Notes: generated from the letters alone by a model not told the origin. A DNA stretch of 64,000 nt from Syntrophorhabdus sp. (GCA_012719415.1 JAAYAK010000204.1:1-64000); one strand, 5' to 3'. Positions 26,214 through 35,722 are shown, counted from the first letter of the stretch. Numbers and translations are program-made.

Positions 26214-26948
26214 ATGAAGAGGATTGCTATCATTGAAGCGCGTATGAAATCGTCCCGACTTCCGGGAAAGGTCCTGAAACCAATATTGGGCAGACCCATG
26301 CTCGAAATGCTGGTGGAACGGATCAAGCGATCCCGTTGTCTTGACCAAGTTGTCATCGCAACGACGGTTTCCGGGTCAGACGACCCTATTGTAGAACTGG
26401 CTGAAAAACTCGGTGTAGGTTGTTTCAGGGGCAGCGAAGAGGACGTTCTTGACCGGGTTCTGTCAGCGGCCCATGAATATAATGCGGATGTGATCGTGGA
26501 GATAACGGGTGACTGTCCGCTCATTGAATCGAAAAAAATTGACGATATGTTGAAGGCCTACCACTACCTTGACCATGATTTCATGGCCAACCGTCTCGAC
26601 GGTTCATATCCCCCAGGACTGGGGCTCCGTATCTTTCGGCGGCAGACCCTGGAGAGGGTGGACAGTCTGACGAAGGACCCTGTCGACAGGGAGCATGTGA
26701 CACTTTACGTGTGGGAGCACCCCGAGTCTTTCTCCATCTACCATTTTCAGAACAACCTCGACAGAAGGTACTGGGACATACGCTTGACAGTTGACAACGA
26801 TGAGGATTTCTTGTTGATCGAGAGGATCTTCGAAGAATTGTATCCCATCGAGCCCGATTTTGGAGTGTACGAAATCATCGATCTCTTGAAGGCCCACCCC
26901 GAGTTGCTCGAGATCAACAGGCACATTCAGGATAAGCCGATCCGATAG
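26214..26948 (+). CDS. SpsF-type cytidylyltransferase family protein, second copy
   Basis: The 244-residue protein is a paralogue of the one at 17243. It shares IEARMKSSRLPGKVL, RGSEEDVLDRVL, ITGDCPLIE and a C-terminal WTVD-like RLTVDNDED. It would couple CTP (or another NTP) to a sugar acid. Its place right after pseI suggests that this copy activates the nonulosonate. The copy at 17243 would then serve the product of the HemL-like aminotransferase. The opposite assignment is equally open. Confidence 0.8.
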   Translation: MKRIAIIEARMKSSRLPGKVLKPILGRPMLEMLVERIKRSRCLDQVVIATTVSGSDDPIVELAEKLGVGCFRGSEEDVLDRVLSAAHEYNADVIVEITGDCPLIESKKIDDMLKAYHYLDHDFMANRLDGSYPPGLGLRIFRRQTLERVDSLTKDPVDREHVTLYVWEHPESFSIYHFQNNLDRRYWDIRLTVDNDEDFLLIERIFEELYPIEPDFGVYEIIDLLKAHPELLEINRHIQDKPIR

Positions 26949-26980
26949 CTGCGGGGAACATCTGCCGTGGAAGGACGCCC

Positions 26981-27961
26981 GTGAAGAAATACCGAGCCGC
27001 AATAATCGGCCTTGGCCAGATTGGCCAGGGTTTCGATTACGACCGTTTGGACGACGCAGTGGTCGCCACTCATGCGTCAGGGTATACGTATCACCCGGGT
27101 TATGAACTGGTTGGGGCCGTTGACCCTGATGGTGCGCAGCGAAAAAGGTTCGAGGAGAAATTCCGGCGACCTTCCTTTGTCGATATGTCTTCGTTGATGG
27201 CTGAAAGCAACCCTGAGGTGTTTTCCATCGCTACTCCCGCAGCCCAGCATCTTTCAGTTTTCGTCGATATCATGCGATACCGTCCCGCTGCCGTGTTATG
27301 CGAGAAGCCTATCGCAGCATCGGTGGCTGACGGCCGGAAGATGCAGGCGATGGCTGAAGAATGCGGGTGCGCTCTTGCGGTCAATTATATGCGCCGTTAT
27401 GAACCTGGAAGTGTCGAGGTAAGGCGGACGATCGCTGAGCGGGAGTTGGGAGAAGTATTCAAAGGGGCTGTCTGGTACAGCAAAGGGCTGGTGAACAACG
27501 GTTCCCATTTCGTTGACCTTCTTCGCTATTGGCTTGGTGATGTTGATGAAGTGAAGATCACCGATCAGGGCAGAAAATGGAATGGAACGGATCCTGAACC
27601 CGATCTGTGCCTCAAATTTAACGGAGTGCCGATCTATCTTCTGGCGGGTCGTGAAGAGTTGTTTTCCATCGGTAAAATGGAATTGATGTGCGAGAGAGGC
27701 TCTATTGTCTATGCTGATTCCGGAAACCTGATTGAGGTTCGCAGGACCTATCCGAGCCCGCTGTTTAAGGGGTATATGCTGCTTTCCCCCGAGACCAAGG
27801 TTGTGCCTACCGACCTGAGACGATATCAGTTGCATGTCCTTGAAGCTCTCTACAGGCACCTGACATGTGGGGAAACGCTTAATTCGGATGGCACAAGCGC
27901 CACACAGACACTTGAGGTCATCGAGTGTGTCTGCGGCCAGTTGAACGAGGGGGTACTATGA
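26981..27961 (+). CDS. Gfo/Idh/MocA-family oxidoreductase
   Basis: The 326-residue NAD(P)-dependent oxidoreductase has an N-terminal Rossmann fold (AAIIGLGQIGQGFD) and the EKP motif in LCEKPIA. The catalytic His region is NNGSHFVDLLRYWLG. Relatives oxidise or reduce ring hydroxyls of nucleotide sugars before amination. The adjoining DegT aminotransferase (27958, ATGA overlap) supports an oxidation-transamination pair. The start is GTG 26981. The substrate is unknown. Confidence 0.85.
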   Translation: MKKYRAAIIGLGQIGQGFDYDRLDDAVVATHASGYTYHPGYELVGAVDPDGAQRKRFEEKFRRPSFVDMSSLMAESNPEVFSIATPAAQHLSVFVDIMRYRPAAVLCEKPIAASVADGRKMQAMAEECGCALAVNYMRRYEPGSVEVRRTIAERELGEVFKGAVWYSKGLVNNGSHFVDLLRYWLGDVDEVKITDQGRKWNGTDPEPDLCLKFNGVPIYLLAGREELFSIGKMELMCERGSIVYADSGNLIEVRRTYPSPLFKGYMLLSPETKVVPTDLRRYQLHVLEALYRHLTCGETLNSDGTSATQTLEVIECVCGQLNEGVL

Positions 27962-29235
27962 GCAAGCTGGCGTTATTCGGTGGAAACAAGGCGGTCGCGG
28001 GACCATTCGAGCCATACAGAAGCATCGGCGCGGAAGAGGTAGAGGCCGCGCGCCAGGTTGTAGAAACAGGTGTGCTTTCCCGGTTTCTGGGTTCGTGGGA
28101 CCCGGATTTCTACGGCGGAGACAAGGTGAGGGATTTTGAAGAGGCGTGGGCGACCTATTTCTCGGTAAAATATGCCGTCACCGTCAACTCGGCGACCTCG
28201 GGCCTCGTTGCGGCTGTGGGCGCGATAGGTATCGAGCCGGGTGATGAAGTCATCGTCAGCCCCTGGACAATGTCGGCTACTGCCACGGCGATACTAGTGT
28301 GGAATGCTATCCCCGTCTTCGCTGATATTGAGGATCAAACGTACAACCTCGATCCCGCGTCGATAGAGAAGAACATCACCCCGTATACAAAGGCCATACT
28401 CGTTACCGACATATTCGGTCATCCTGCGAACCTTGACGCGATAATGTCGATCGCGCAGAAGCACGATCTCAGGGTGATAGAGGACTGCGCACAGGCGCCT
28501 GGAGCCCTTTATCACGGAAGATATGCGGGCACCATTGCGGACGTCGGTGTTTTCAGTCTCAACTACCATAAGCATATCCATACGGGAGAAGGCGGGCTGT
28601 GCGTGACAGACAACGAACATATTTCAGAGCGCCTTCAGTTGATACGCAATCACGCTGAAGCCGTGGCGGGCGAAAAAGGCGTTCTCGACCTCTCCAATTT
28701 GATCGGTTTCAACTTCCGGATGACCGAAGTGGAAGCGGCGATAGGTATCGAACAGTTGAAAAAGCTGGGAAAATTGACGCGAAGAAGGATCGAAGTGGCC
28801 GACAGGCTTACCGGGGGCCTCGCAAACCTCGCCGGTTTGCGCCCGCCGGTGGTCAAACCCCGCTGCTCCCATGTCTATTATGTATACCCCCTGCTGTACA
28901 ACCCCGATGTTACCGGAGTTGCACGAGAACACGTGCATAAGGCGCTTGTCGCAGAGGGCGTGCCCATTGCGGACCGGTATGTGAACATACATCTCCTGCC
29001 CGTCTATCAGCAGAGGATAGCTTACGGGAAGAAAGGTTTTCCCTGGACTTCCGATATCTACAAGGGGAATGTTACCTACGAAAAAGGGATATGCCCGATT
29101 GCGGAGACACTTCAGGACAAAAAGCATATGGGTATCGGTATGTGCATCAATGCTTACAGCGATGACGACGTCGATCATATCGTCGAGGCGTTTCACAAGG
29201 TTTGGGAAAGGATCGAGGAACTGAGTTCTCTATGA
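27958..29235 (+). CDS. DegT/DnrJ/EryC1 sugar aminotransferase
   Basis: The 425-residue PLP enzyme keeps the Schiff-base lysine (K205 in YHKHIHTGEGG). It has NSATSGLVAAVGAIG, SPWTMSATATAI and IEDCAQAPGA. It is longer than PseC and belongs to the branch with an extended C-terminus found in many O-antigen loci. It probably aminates the ketosugar made by the oxidoreductase at 26981. ATG 27958 overlaps that gene's stop and is a better start than the upstream in-frame codon at 27925. Confidence 0.88.
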   Translation: MSKLALFGGNKAVAGPFEPYRSIGAEEVEAARQVVETGVLSRFLGSWDPDFYGGDKVRDFEEAWATYFSVKYAVTVNSATSGLVAAVGAIGIEPGDEVIVSPWTMSATATAILVWNAIPVFADIEDQTYNLDPASIEKNITPYTKAILVTDIFGHPANLDAIMSIAQKHDLRVIEDCAQAPGALYHGRYAGTIADVGVFSLNYHKHIHTGEGGLCVTDNEHISERLQLIRNHAEAVAGEKGVLDLSNLIGFNFRMTEVEAAIGIEQLKKLGKLTRRRIEVADRLTGGLANLAGLRPPVVKPRCSHVYYVYPLLYNPDVTGVAREHVHKALVAEGVPIADRYVNIHLLPVYQQRIAYGKKGFPWTSDIYKGNVTYEKGICPIAETLQDKKHMGIGMCINAYSDDDVDHIVEAFHKVWERIEELSSL

Positions 29236-29266
29236 GACCGCACCAAGCGGAAAGGGTTCCGGCGTT

Positions 29267-30421
29267 GTGAGTGTTGATGTTCTCATCTATGTCGAAGATC
29301 CCGGAGCGGCGAACTATGTTGCCGGCCTGCCGTCCGAATTGGATAGACTCGGCTGGAAGGTGTATCTCGCCGCAAGAGGATTTGGTCATTCCCATCTGCA
29401 GGGAATGGAGGTGGAGGCGGGAGACGTGCCAGAGTCCGTGTCGGCTGAAGATCTGTTGATGCGGTTATCGCCCAAAGTGGTTGTCGTGGGCACTTCGGAA
29501 AACACTGAGACCCTGGCCTTCGAGCTCGTTGCTGCGGCAAAGAGGAACCGGATGATCACGGTGGGGGCCGTCGATGCCTTCGGGAACGCTCAACATCGTT
29601 TCAGAGGAAACTCACCCGATCCCCTCAGTCATGTTCCCGACTGGCTTATCGTTCCCGATGAACTGACAAAGAAAGCGTACGTGGACCTGGGTCACCCTGC
29701 CGGCAGGACGATAGTGTGCGGCCACCCGCATTACGACCGTGTCCACGATACGAGAAACAGGCTGGAAGACGTCGGCACCGCTGAATCAAAGGCTTCTCTC
29801 TTTCCCGGTTGTCCCGAGGCATCGTCGGTAGTCGTGTTCGTCTCGGAGGTGTCTACGGGGCTTGGCCCCGATCAATACAAGAAATCGTCGGATTATACCT
29901 TGGAAGGTCGAGGCGACAGGACAGACCGAACGGGAATTGTCATCGAGGAATTCCTTGACGCATCAGCCGGTTTAGAGCCGAGGCCATACCTGGTCCTGAG
30001 AATGCACCCGAAGAACAGGGAAGAAGACTTCGGATCGCTGTTGTGGGAGTTTGATCAGATTAGCCGCGCCGAACCGTCCCTGGAACTTGTCTATACTGCC
30101 GATCTTGTAGTTGGAATGACGACGATGCTTCTCCAGGAAGCCGCCATCGTCGGAACTCGGACCCTATCCATTGTGCCGCGGGAGTCAGAAAAGATGTCTC
30201 TTCCTACCGTCAGGGCAGGCATCACACCCAGCGTCGCGACCCGAAAGGATCTTAGGGAAGTATTGCCCCGTTTGATGAGTGAAAGAGGAAATGATTTTCT
30301 CAAGGCTGTCGAGGCCATGTTCCCATACGGGTCTCTCGGAAGGGCGGCTGAGTTTATTGAGAGCCTTATCATTGACAGATCGCATGAAGGCCCGTCCGTG
30401 CAGGAGTCGGGTGTTATATGA
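29267..30421 (+). CDS. GT-B-like protein of surface polysaccharide loci
   Basis: The 384-residue protein is not a named family to me but has a GT-B look. The N-terminal Rossmann half is DVLIYVEDPGAANYV. A later VLRMHPKN strand resembles the HP motif of CDP-glycerol- and capsule-type transferases. A C-terminal MTTMLLQEAAIVGTRTLSI helix-strand is typical of nucleotide-sugar binding. Its 3' end and the start of the next frame are duplicated at 40818-41039, where only the C-terminus survives. GTG start. The stop overlaps the start of a broken GNAT gene (ATGATG). Confidence 0.6.
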   Translation: MSVDVLIYVEDPGAANYVAGLPSELDRLGWKVYLAARGFGHSHLQGMEVEAGDVPESVSAEDLLMRLSPKVVVVGTSENTETLAFELVAAAKRNRMITVGAVDAFGNAQHRFRGNSPDPLSHVPDWLIVPDELTKKAYVDLGHPAGRTIVCGHPHYDRVHDTRNRLEDVGTAESKASLFPGCPEASSVVVFVSEVSTGLGPDQYKKSSDYTLEGRGDRTDRTGIVIEEFLDASAGLEPRPYLVLRMHPKNREEDFGSLLWEFDQISRAEPSLELVYTADLVVGMTTMLLQEAAIVGTRTLSIVPRESEKMSLPTVRAGITPSVATRKDLREVLPRLMSERGNDFLKAVEAMFPYGSLGRAAEFIESLIIDRSHEGPSVQESGVI

Positions 30422-30607
30422 TGGCACAGTCGAGGGTCATAGAGGCGCCCCGGATCAGGATAGAAGCATTCTCCTGAATCGTGCCTGACGCTCCGTTATT
30501 TGGGCTGGCTCAAGAATTCCGAAGTGGTCCGGTTCAGTGATGAAGCCAGGCATAGGAAACATGTGAAAATGCTACTAGGATATGAATCCTTTGTCGAATC
30601 GAAGTAT
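30421..30607 (+). pseudogene. Broken GNAT acetyltransferase, 5' fragment
   Basis: Read from ATG 30421, the frame matches the intact GNAT at 41039 (MAQSRVIEAPRIRIEAFS against MAESRIIETGRLSIEPFS) but then hits TGA. In a shifted frame the match resumes (LRYLGWLKNSEVVRFS, then RHRKH), and it fades by about residue 60. The remaining two thirds of the gene are missing. The start overlaps the GT-B stop exactly as at the intact copy. It is a clear degenerate duplicate. Confidence 0.8.
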
Positions 30608-30668
30608 TACAATTTGCGAAAAGAGATTTCGGTACACGAGCTATGACAATGCCACTGATGGAGGAAAC

Positions 30669-32681
30669 ATGTTGAAGCTGAAAGTCGCTCTTGGGGATCT
30701 TCGTCACAGGACTACAGGAAGGCATTCCGTTTTCATGCCTATTGGGATTGGTTTTATTGGGGCTTATTTGCTCGGGAATTTACCAGAAAACAGCATCGAT
30801 CTGAGACTCTACGATGACCCAGATATCCTGTTGGATGATATAGATAAATGGAAGCCAGATGTTATCGGATTATCAAATTACTGCTGGAATAGTAGCGTAT
30901 CGTGTCTTGTCTACAGATACGCAAAAAGGCAAAAACCTCAAACCTGGTGCATTTCGGGCGGACCTGATTTTCCAACAGAAGAACACAAATGTCTGCAGTA
31001 TCTCCAGGAAAGGCCGGAAATAGATTTTTATGTTTATCGGGAAGGTGAAATTGTCTTCGCCCATTTGGTCAATAGAATCCTCAACAAACAACCGTTAAAG
31101 GGCGTTGCGCACGATGGAGTCATGCATTTAGATAGCGATGGCAAGCTCCTTGTAGGTAAGCCCGTTCCGAAACTGAAATCTTTGGATGAAATACCATCAC
31201 CCTACTTGATGGGCTTGATGGATCAGTTCTTTAACGGTGAATATGCTCCTTCAATGGAATTTGCGAGAGGGTGCCCTTTCACATGCGGTTACTGCTATGC
31301 CGGGCAGAGTTGGTGTAGCCCGATAGCAAGATTCAGCGTAGAACGGATCAAGGCCGATCTGGACTACATTGCGATACGGATGCAGAGATACCCCAATGTA
31401 CTCTTATCGATTTGCGATTCGAATTTTGGAATGTATGCGGAAGATGAAGAGATAGCCGAACATATTTCGCATTTGCAGGATGTATATGGTTGGCCTAATG
31501 CATTTGATGTAACTACCGGTAAAGCCAAATACGATCGCATAATCGGGATAGTAAAGAAACTCAAGAATACCATGAAGGTAGCGTGTTCAGTGCAAAGTAT
31601 GAACCCGGATACGTTAAACATCATAAAACGGCACAATATCGCTTTTGGTGATTACAAGGCCCTGATTGAGGAAATCAAGGATCTGAAGATGATGTCGGCG
31701 GTGGGATTGATTATCCCAATGCCATTGGAGTCAAAAGAAACTTTTTTACAGGGCATAAAGCTTTTATTCGAATCCGGCGTAGAACAGTTCGTTGTTTACA
31801 CTACCATGCTTTTGCAAGCGACCTATTTAGATCACGACGATTGCAGATCGCTCTATGCGTATCGTACAGGTTTTAGAATAATCCCAAGACAATTTGGAAA
31901 GTATAAAGGAGAATCATGTTATGAAATAGAGGAGGTCTGCACATCGACAAACACTATGTCGTTTTCGGAGTACTTGGAATGCAGGGGATTTGCTTTCCTG
32001 GTTGCATTACTTTCCAGCGAGCAGTTTGATGTGATTCGTATGCACCTTAAGGAGTTCGGAATATCTGCCTACGATTATCTCTATGCCTTATGGCGGTCGG
32101 TGGAGGAGGGTGATACGGAAATATCGCAGATCTACAAGGAATTCAAGAACGAAACGGAACAGGAATTATTCTCTTCCAGACAAGATGTATATGACTACTT
32201 TGATAGAAACGGTAATTACGACAAGCTACTCAGAGGAGATCTTGGAGACAATCTACTCAGAAAGTTCATTACCAAGATACTGCTGACTAAGAGCGATGAA
32301 ATGTTCCATTTAAGCTATTTTATGCTGGGCAGTATCGCTGAGCTTGATGAAGACGAATCTGAGGCACTCAGGGCAGCGGAAGCATGGGTAAGTGCCGCAC
32401 GGAAAGTTTCAAACGCATTTGATCGGTCATTTGGTGGAGCTAATCTGGTGTTGGAGTACGATGTTTCTGACTGGTATAGCTCAGACTCCAAGAGGAAACT
32501 GATCGAGTATAATCGAAAAACCGACTATACTCTGCGCTACGATAAAGAGAAAATGGACTCGGTCTTAAATGAAGCCAGAGGATTGTACGGTGATGATTTT
32601 GGTTTTATGGTCGGAAAACTTCTCGTTAATTTGAGCGTCAAGACTTTTTGGGCTGAATCAAAGAGGTCAGGGGAGTGGTAG
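30669..32681 (+). CDS. Cobalamin-binding-type radical SAM protein, A/T-rich
   Basis: The 670-residue protein has an N-terminal B12-binding-like Rossmann region (residues 1-150; VIGLSNYCWNS, CISGGPDFP). The radical SAM cluster motif GCPFTCGYCYA follows, a C-x3-C-x2-C that binds 4Fe-4S. The last 250 residues are a helical extension without a family I recognise. No DxHxxG is evident, so cobalamin binding is uncertain. The DNA is visibly more A/T-rich than its neighbours, which suggests recent transfer. ATG 30669 has GGAGGAAAC upstream; the in-frame extension to 30582 is GNAT debris. Confidence 0.8.
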   Translation: MLKLKVALGDLRHRTTGRHSVFMPIGIGFIGAYLLGNLPENSIDLRLYDDPDILLDDIDKWKPDVIGLSNYCWNSSVSCLVYRYAKRQKPQTWCISGGPDFPTEEHKCLQYLQERPEIDFYVYREGEIVFAHLVNRILNKQPLKGVAHDGVMHLDSDGKLLVGKPVPKLKSLDEIPSPYLMGLMDQFFNGEYAPSMEFARGCPFTCGYCYAGQSWCSPIARFSVERIKADLDYIAIRMQRYPNVLLSICDSNFGMYAEDEEIAEHISHLQDVYGWPNAFDVTTGKAKYDRIIGIVKKLKNTMKVACSVQSMNPDTLNIIKRHNIAFGDYKALIEEIKDLKMMSAVGLIIPMPLESKETFLQGIKLLFESGVEQFVVYTTMLLQATYLDHDDCRSLYAYRTGFRIIPRQFGKYKGESCYEIEEVCTSTNTMSFSEYLECRGFAFLVALLSSEQFDVIRMHLKEFGISAYDYLYALWRSVEEGDTEISQIYKEFKNETEQELFSSRQDVYDYFDRNGNYDKLLRGDLGDNLLRKFITKILLTKSDEMFHLSYFMLGSIAELDEDESEALRAAEAWVSAARKVSNAFDRSFGGANLVLEYDVSDWYSSDSKRKLIEYNRKTDYTLRYDKEKMDSVLNEARGLYGDDFGFMVGKLLVNLSVKTFWAESKRSGEW

Positions 32682-32724
32682 GCGATTCAAGACCATAGCG
32701 CTTCTGTGGAAGGGAAGAACCATA

Positions 32725-33090
32725 ACATCAAGAAATGCCGAGTTATCATACACTACGGAGGAATTGGGACATACCTGAGAAGAGAGACGAATCCTGCCCC
32801 GAACCAATGGTCAATATCGGAACCCGTTCCGTTCTCCGGCACATCATGAAGATCTATGCCCGCCACAGGTACAATGTTTTGCCCTCGTTCTTGGGTACAA
32901 GAACGAGAAGGCAAAGGACTATTCCTGCTGTTATGAGGTTAGGAATAATGATACCACGATGGTGCTAGGGAAACCCGGCAAACTGGATATCCATAATTAT
33001 CATAGAGAAACCGGCTGGCCCATAACGCTCGCCAGCACGGACTAGAAAAGCCTCAAAAGGACTAGGTTGAAAAAGGTTGAAAACGGGGTC
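32725..33090 (+). pseudogene. rfbF: Degenerate rfbF (glucose-1-phosphate cytidylyltransferase)
   Basis: Conceptual translation in two frames tracks the intact RfbF at 33280. The first part gives YGGIGT, PMVNIGTRSVLRHIMK; after a frameshift near 32890 it gives YKNEKAKDYSCCYEVRNND, GWPITLAST, then a TAG and LKRTRLKKVE. The match covers about the first 120 residues; the rest is absent. This is a decayed tandem copy. Confidence 0.85.
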
Positions 33091-33107
33091 GAGGTTGACG
33101 CGGGGGA

Positions 33108-33254
33108 TTCGTGCGCCAGATCAAATCCGTTGCCTAGGAGAAGCTCCTTGATGAACTTGCCCCGGAAGAGTATCAGAGGATTCTCACCTGCCTGGACAAT
33201 TTCATAGGGTCTAAAGATTTTCTGGTTTTCAATTCAAGCACTACGCTGCTGTAA
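33108..33254 (+). pseudogene. Unidentified coding remnant
   Basis: One frame reads like the end of a protein (VRQIKSVA, a TAG at 33135, then KLLDELAPEEYQRILTCLDN and a TAA at 33252). I cannot name the parent gene. It fills the rest of the gap 32682-33279 after the rfbF remnant. Confidence 0.35.
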
Positions 33255-33279
33255 AAAAAGGATCCAGTGAGGGCATCCG

Positions 33280-34071
33280 ATGAACAAGAGAACCAAGGTT
33301 GTGATACTGTGCGGTGGAACGGGAACGCGGTTGCGGGAAGAGACTGAATTCAGGCCCAAGCCGATGGTCAACATCGGGACGCGCCCCATCCTCTGGCATA
33401 TCATGAAATACTATTCCCATTTCGGGTACATGGAATTCGTTCTAGCCCTCGGCTATAAGGGGGAGATGATAAAGAACTATTTCTGCCATTACGAGTTGAT
33501 GAACAACGACGTGACCATCGAACTGGGTCAACCCGAGAGAATGCATATCCACCATTCCCATGATGAAGGCGGTTGGAAGATCACGCTGGCCGATACGGGG
33601 GAGAAGACCCTTAAAGGCGGCCGCCTCAAGAAGACGGAGAGGTACATCGAGGACGACACGTTCATGATGACATACGGGGATGGCATTGCCAACGTTGATA
33701 TCGATTCGCTGCTTGACTTCCACATCTCTCATGGAAAACTTGCGACGGTCACCGGGATAAACCCCGCTTCCCGCTTCGGCGAGTTGAAGATCAACGGCCA
33801 CCGCGTGGAATCCTTCACCGAAAAACCCGGTGACACGAAAGGGCTGATAAACGGCGGCTTCTTTGTCTTTAGCAGGCGCATCTTCGATTACCTCAGTACC
33901 GACGATTCCTGCGATCTCGAGATCGGGGCGCTTGAAACGATAGCGGGTCAGGGGGAATTGATGGTCTACAAGCATCAGGGCTTCTGGGCGTGTATGGATA
34001 CGATGCGGGACATGGAATACCTGAACAGGATGTGGGATGACGGGATGGCTCCGTGGCGGGTATGGAAATAA
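33280..34071 (+). CDS. rfbF: Glucose-1-phosphate cytidylyltransferase RfbF
   Basis: The enzyme makes CDP-glucose from CTP and glucose 1-phosphate. The 263-residue product has LCGGTGTRLREETEF, PKPMVNIG and a metal-binding TYGDGIANVD. INGGFFVFSRRIF and GFWACMDTMRD follow, standard for RfbF. It heads the CDP-sugar run: rfbG 33 bases on, then an epimerase and methyltransferases. A degenerate copy lies just upstream. Confidence 0.95.
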   Translation: MNKRTKVVILCGGTGTRLREETEFRPKPMVNIGTRPILWHIMKYYSHFGYMEFVLALGYKGEMIKNYFCHYELMNNDVTIELGQPERMHIHHSHDEGGWKITLADTGEKTLKGGRLKKTERYIEDDTFMMTYGDGIANVDIDSLLDFHISHGKLATVTGINPASRFGELKINGHRVESFTEKPGDTKGLINGGFFVFSRRIFDYLSTDDSCDLEIGALETIAGQGELMVYKHQGFWACMDTMRDMEYLNRMWDDGMAPWRVWK

Positions 34072-34104
34072 CATTCCCGCCGGGATGATCCTTCCACAGT
34101 TTTT

Positions 34105-35184
34105 ATGTTCTCCGATATATACAAGCAGAAAAATGTCCTTGTAACGGGCCATACGGGTTTCAAGGGATCGTGGCTCATCCTCTGGCTTTTGAAGCTGGGG
34201 GCCCGCGTCACAGGATACTCCCTGGAGCCCCCCACGCAGCCCAATCACTTCGACCTCCACCGGCTGGACATGCGCTCTGTTATCGGCGATATCAGGGACG
34301 AAGACCACCTCAACCGCGCATTCGCAGAGCAGAAGCCGGACATCGTCTTCCATCTGGCGGCGCAGCCGATCGTCAGGTCCTCCTACGCTGACCCGGTGGG
34401 GACCTTCACCACGAACGTGATGGGAACCGTGAACGTTCTTGAGGCGGCCCGCCGGACGCCGAGCGTCCGTGCGATCGTCAACGTGACGAGTGACAAATGT
34501 TACGAGAACGTGGAAAAGCGGACGGGATACAAAGAGGGAGATCCTCTGGGGGGCTACGACCCCTACAGCGCATCAAAAGGCTGCGCCGAGATAGTGACGG
34601 GATGCTGGCGCAACTCCTTCTTCAAACCGGCGGTTATCGTGGCGAGCGCGAGGGCGGGCAACGTGATCGGGGGCGGGGACTGGGCTGCGGACCGTCTCGT
34701 TCCCGACATAATGCGGGCGGCGGCGGCCGGGGAGACGGTGAGTATCAGGAATCCCCGGGCGATCCGCGCGTGGCAGCATGTGCTCGAACCTCTCAGCGGA
34801 TATCTCTTCCTCGGGCAGAGGCTCCTCGAAGGGAAGGCGCAATTCGCCGAAGCATGGAATTTCGGTCCTGATGCACAGGGGAACGTCAGCGTCGGCCACA
34901 TAGTCGGCGAGATACAGAGGCTGTGGCCGAAGGTCGCCTTCAGGGTGGACGAGGACCCCACCCGGTCGCACGAGGCACAGGTTCTGATGCTTGACGCGAC
35001 GAAGGCGGGCAGTCAGCTGCACTGGAAACCCGTTTGGGATACGGCGAGGACCGTCGAGAAGACCGTTGCGTGGTATCGGGCATACTATGAGTCGGGAATG
35101 ACGGAAAGCGAGGGTCATTTGCGGGACTATATCAACGACGCGGCGTTGAAGGGCATCGAGTGGGTGGTGGATGAGATTCGGTGA
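34105..35184 (+). CDS. rfbG: CDP-glucose 4,6-dehydratase RfbG
   Basis: The 359-residue extended SDR converts CDP-glucose to CDP-4-keto-6-deoxyglucose. It has the cofactor loop GHTGFKGSW, the VTSDKCYEN active-site Thr-Ser-Asp-Lys typical of RfbG, and the catalytic YSASKG (Tyr-x3-Lys). The length matches. Its 3' end overlaps the epimerase gene by 14 bases. No RfbH-type 3-dehydratase is adjacent, so the pathway probably keeps the C3 oxygen and goes to a methyl-branched or epimerised 6-deoxyhexose. Confidence 0.95.
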   Translation: MFSDIYKQKNVLVTGHTGFKGSWLILWLLKLGARVTGYSLEPPTQPNHFDLHRLDMRSVIGDIRDEDHLNRAFAEQKPDIVFHLAAQPIVRSSYADPVGTFTTNVMGTVNVLEAARRTPSVRAIVNVTSDKCYENVEKRTGYKEGDPLGGYDPYSASKGCAEIVTGCWRNSFFKPAVIVASARAGNVIGGGDWAADRLVPDIMRAAAAGETVSIRNPRAIRAWQHVLEPLSGYLFLGQRLLEGKAQFAEAWNFGPDAQGNVSVGHIVGEIQRLWPKVAFRVDEDPTRSHEAQVLMLDATKAGSQLHWKPVWDTARTVEKTVAWYRAYYESGMTESEGHLRDYINDAALKGIEWVVDEIR

Positions 35185-35722
35185 AACACCGCTCGGCGGA
35201 GCGTATGTGATCGAGCTCGACCCCTTTGTCGATGAACGGGGCACCTTCGCACGCACCTTCTGTGCCAGGGAGTTCGCAGCCATCGGGTTCACCGGAAGGA
35301 TCGTCCAGGTGAACCATTCGATCAGCGCGAGGCGGGGAACGGTGCGGGGCATGCACTTTCAGGTCCCGCCGGCGGCCGAGACGAAGATCATCCGATGCGT
35401 CAACGGCGCCGTATTCGACGTGATGGTCGATCTCCGGGCAAGTTCCCCCACGTTCCTGAAGTGGTATGGGTTCGAGATGTCGGCGGAGAACATGCGGATG
35501 GCATATATACCGGAAGGGTTCGCCCATGGTTTTCAGGCGCTCGCGGACAACGCGGCCTTGATATACCACCATACGGAGTTCTACAGCCCCGAACACGAGC
35601 GGGGTTTGAGATTCGATGACCCGCGGCTCGCCATAAGGTGGCCACTGCCGGTCACACTCGTGTCCGGAAAAGATATGAGCTACTCCATGCTGGGCGAGGA
35701 CTTCACGGGGATAGCTCAATGA
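35171..35722 (+). CDS. dTDP-4-dehydrorhamnose 3,5-epimerase-family protein (RfbC-like)
   Basis: The 183-residue cupin has the RmlC pattern: VDERGTFARTF, NHSISARRGTVRGMHFQ with catalytic His, YIPEGFAHGFQAL and a final YYHHTEFY-like stretch. RmlC family members epimerise C3 and/or C5 of 4-keto-6-deoxy sugars. Placed between rfbG and a C-methyltransferase it would act on the CDP-linked ketosugar. It overlaps rfbG by 14 bases and the methyltransferase by four. Confidence 0.88.
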   Translation: MRFGETPLGGAYVIELDPFVDERGTFARTFCAREFAAIGFTGRIVQVNHSISARRGTVRGMHFQVPPAAETKIIRCVNGAVFDVMVDLRASSPTFLKWYGFEMSAENMRMAYIPEGFAHGFQALADNAALIYHHTEFYSPEHERGLRFDDPRLAIRWPLPVTLVSGKDMSYSMLGEDFTGIAQ

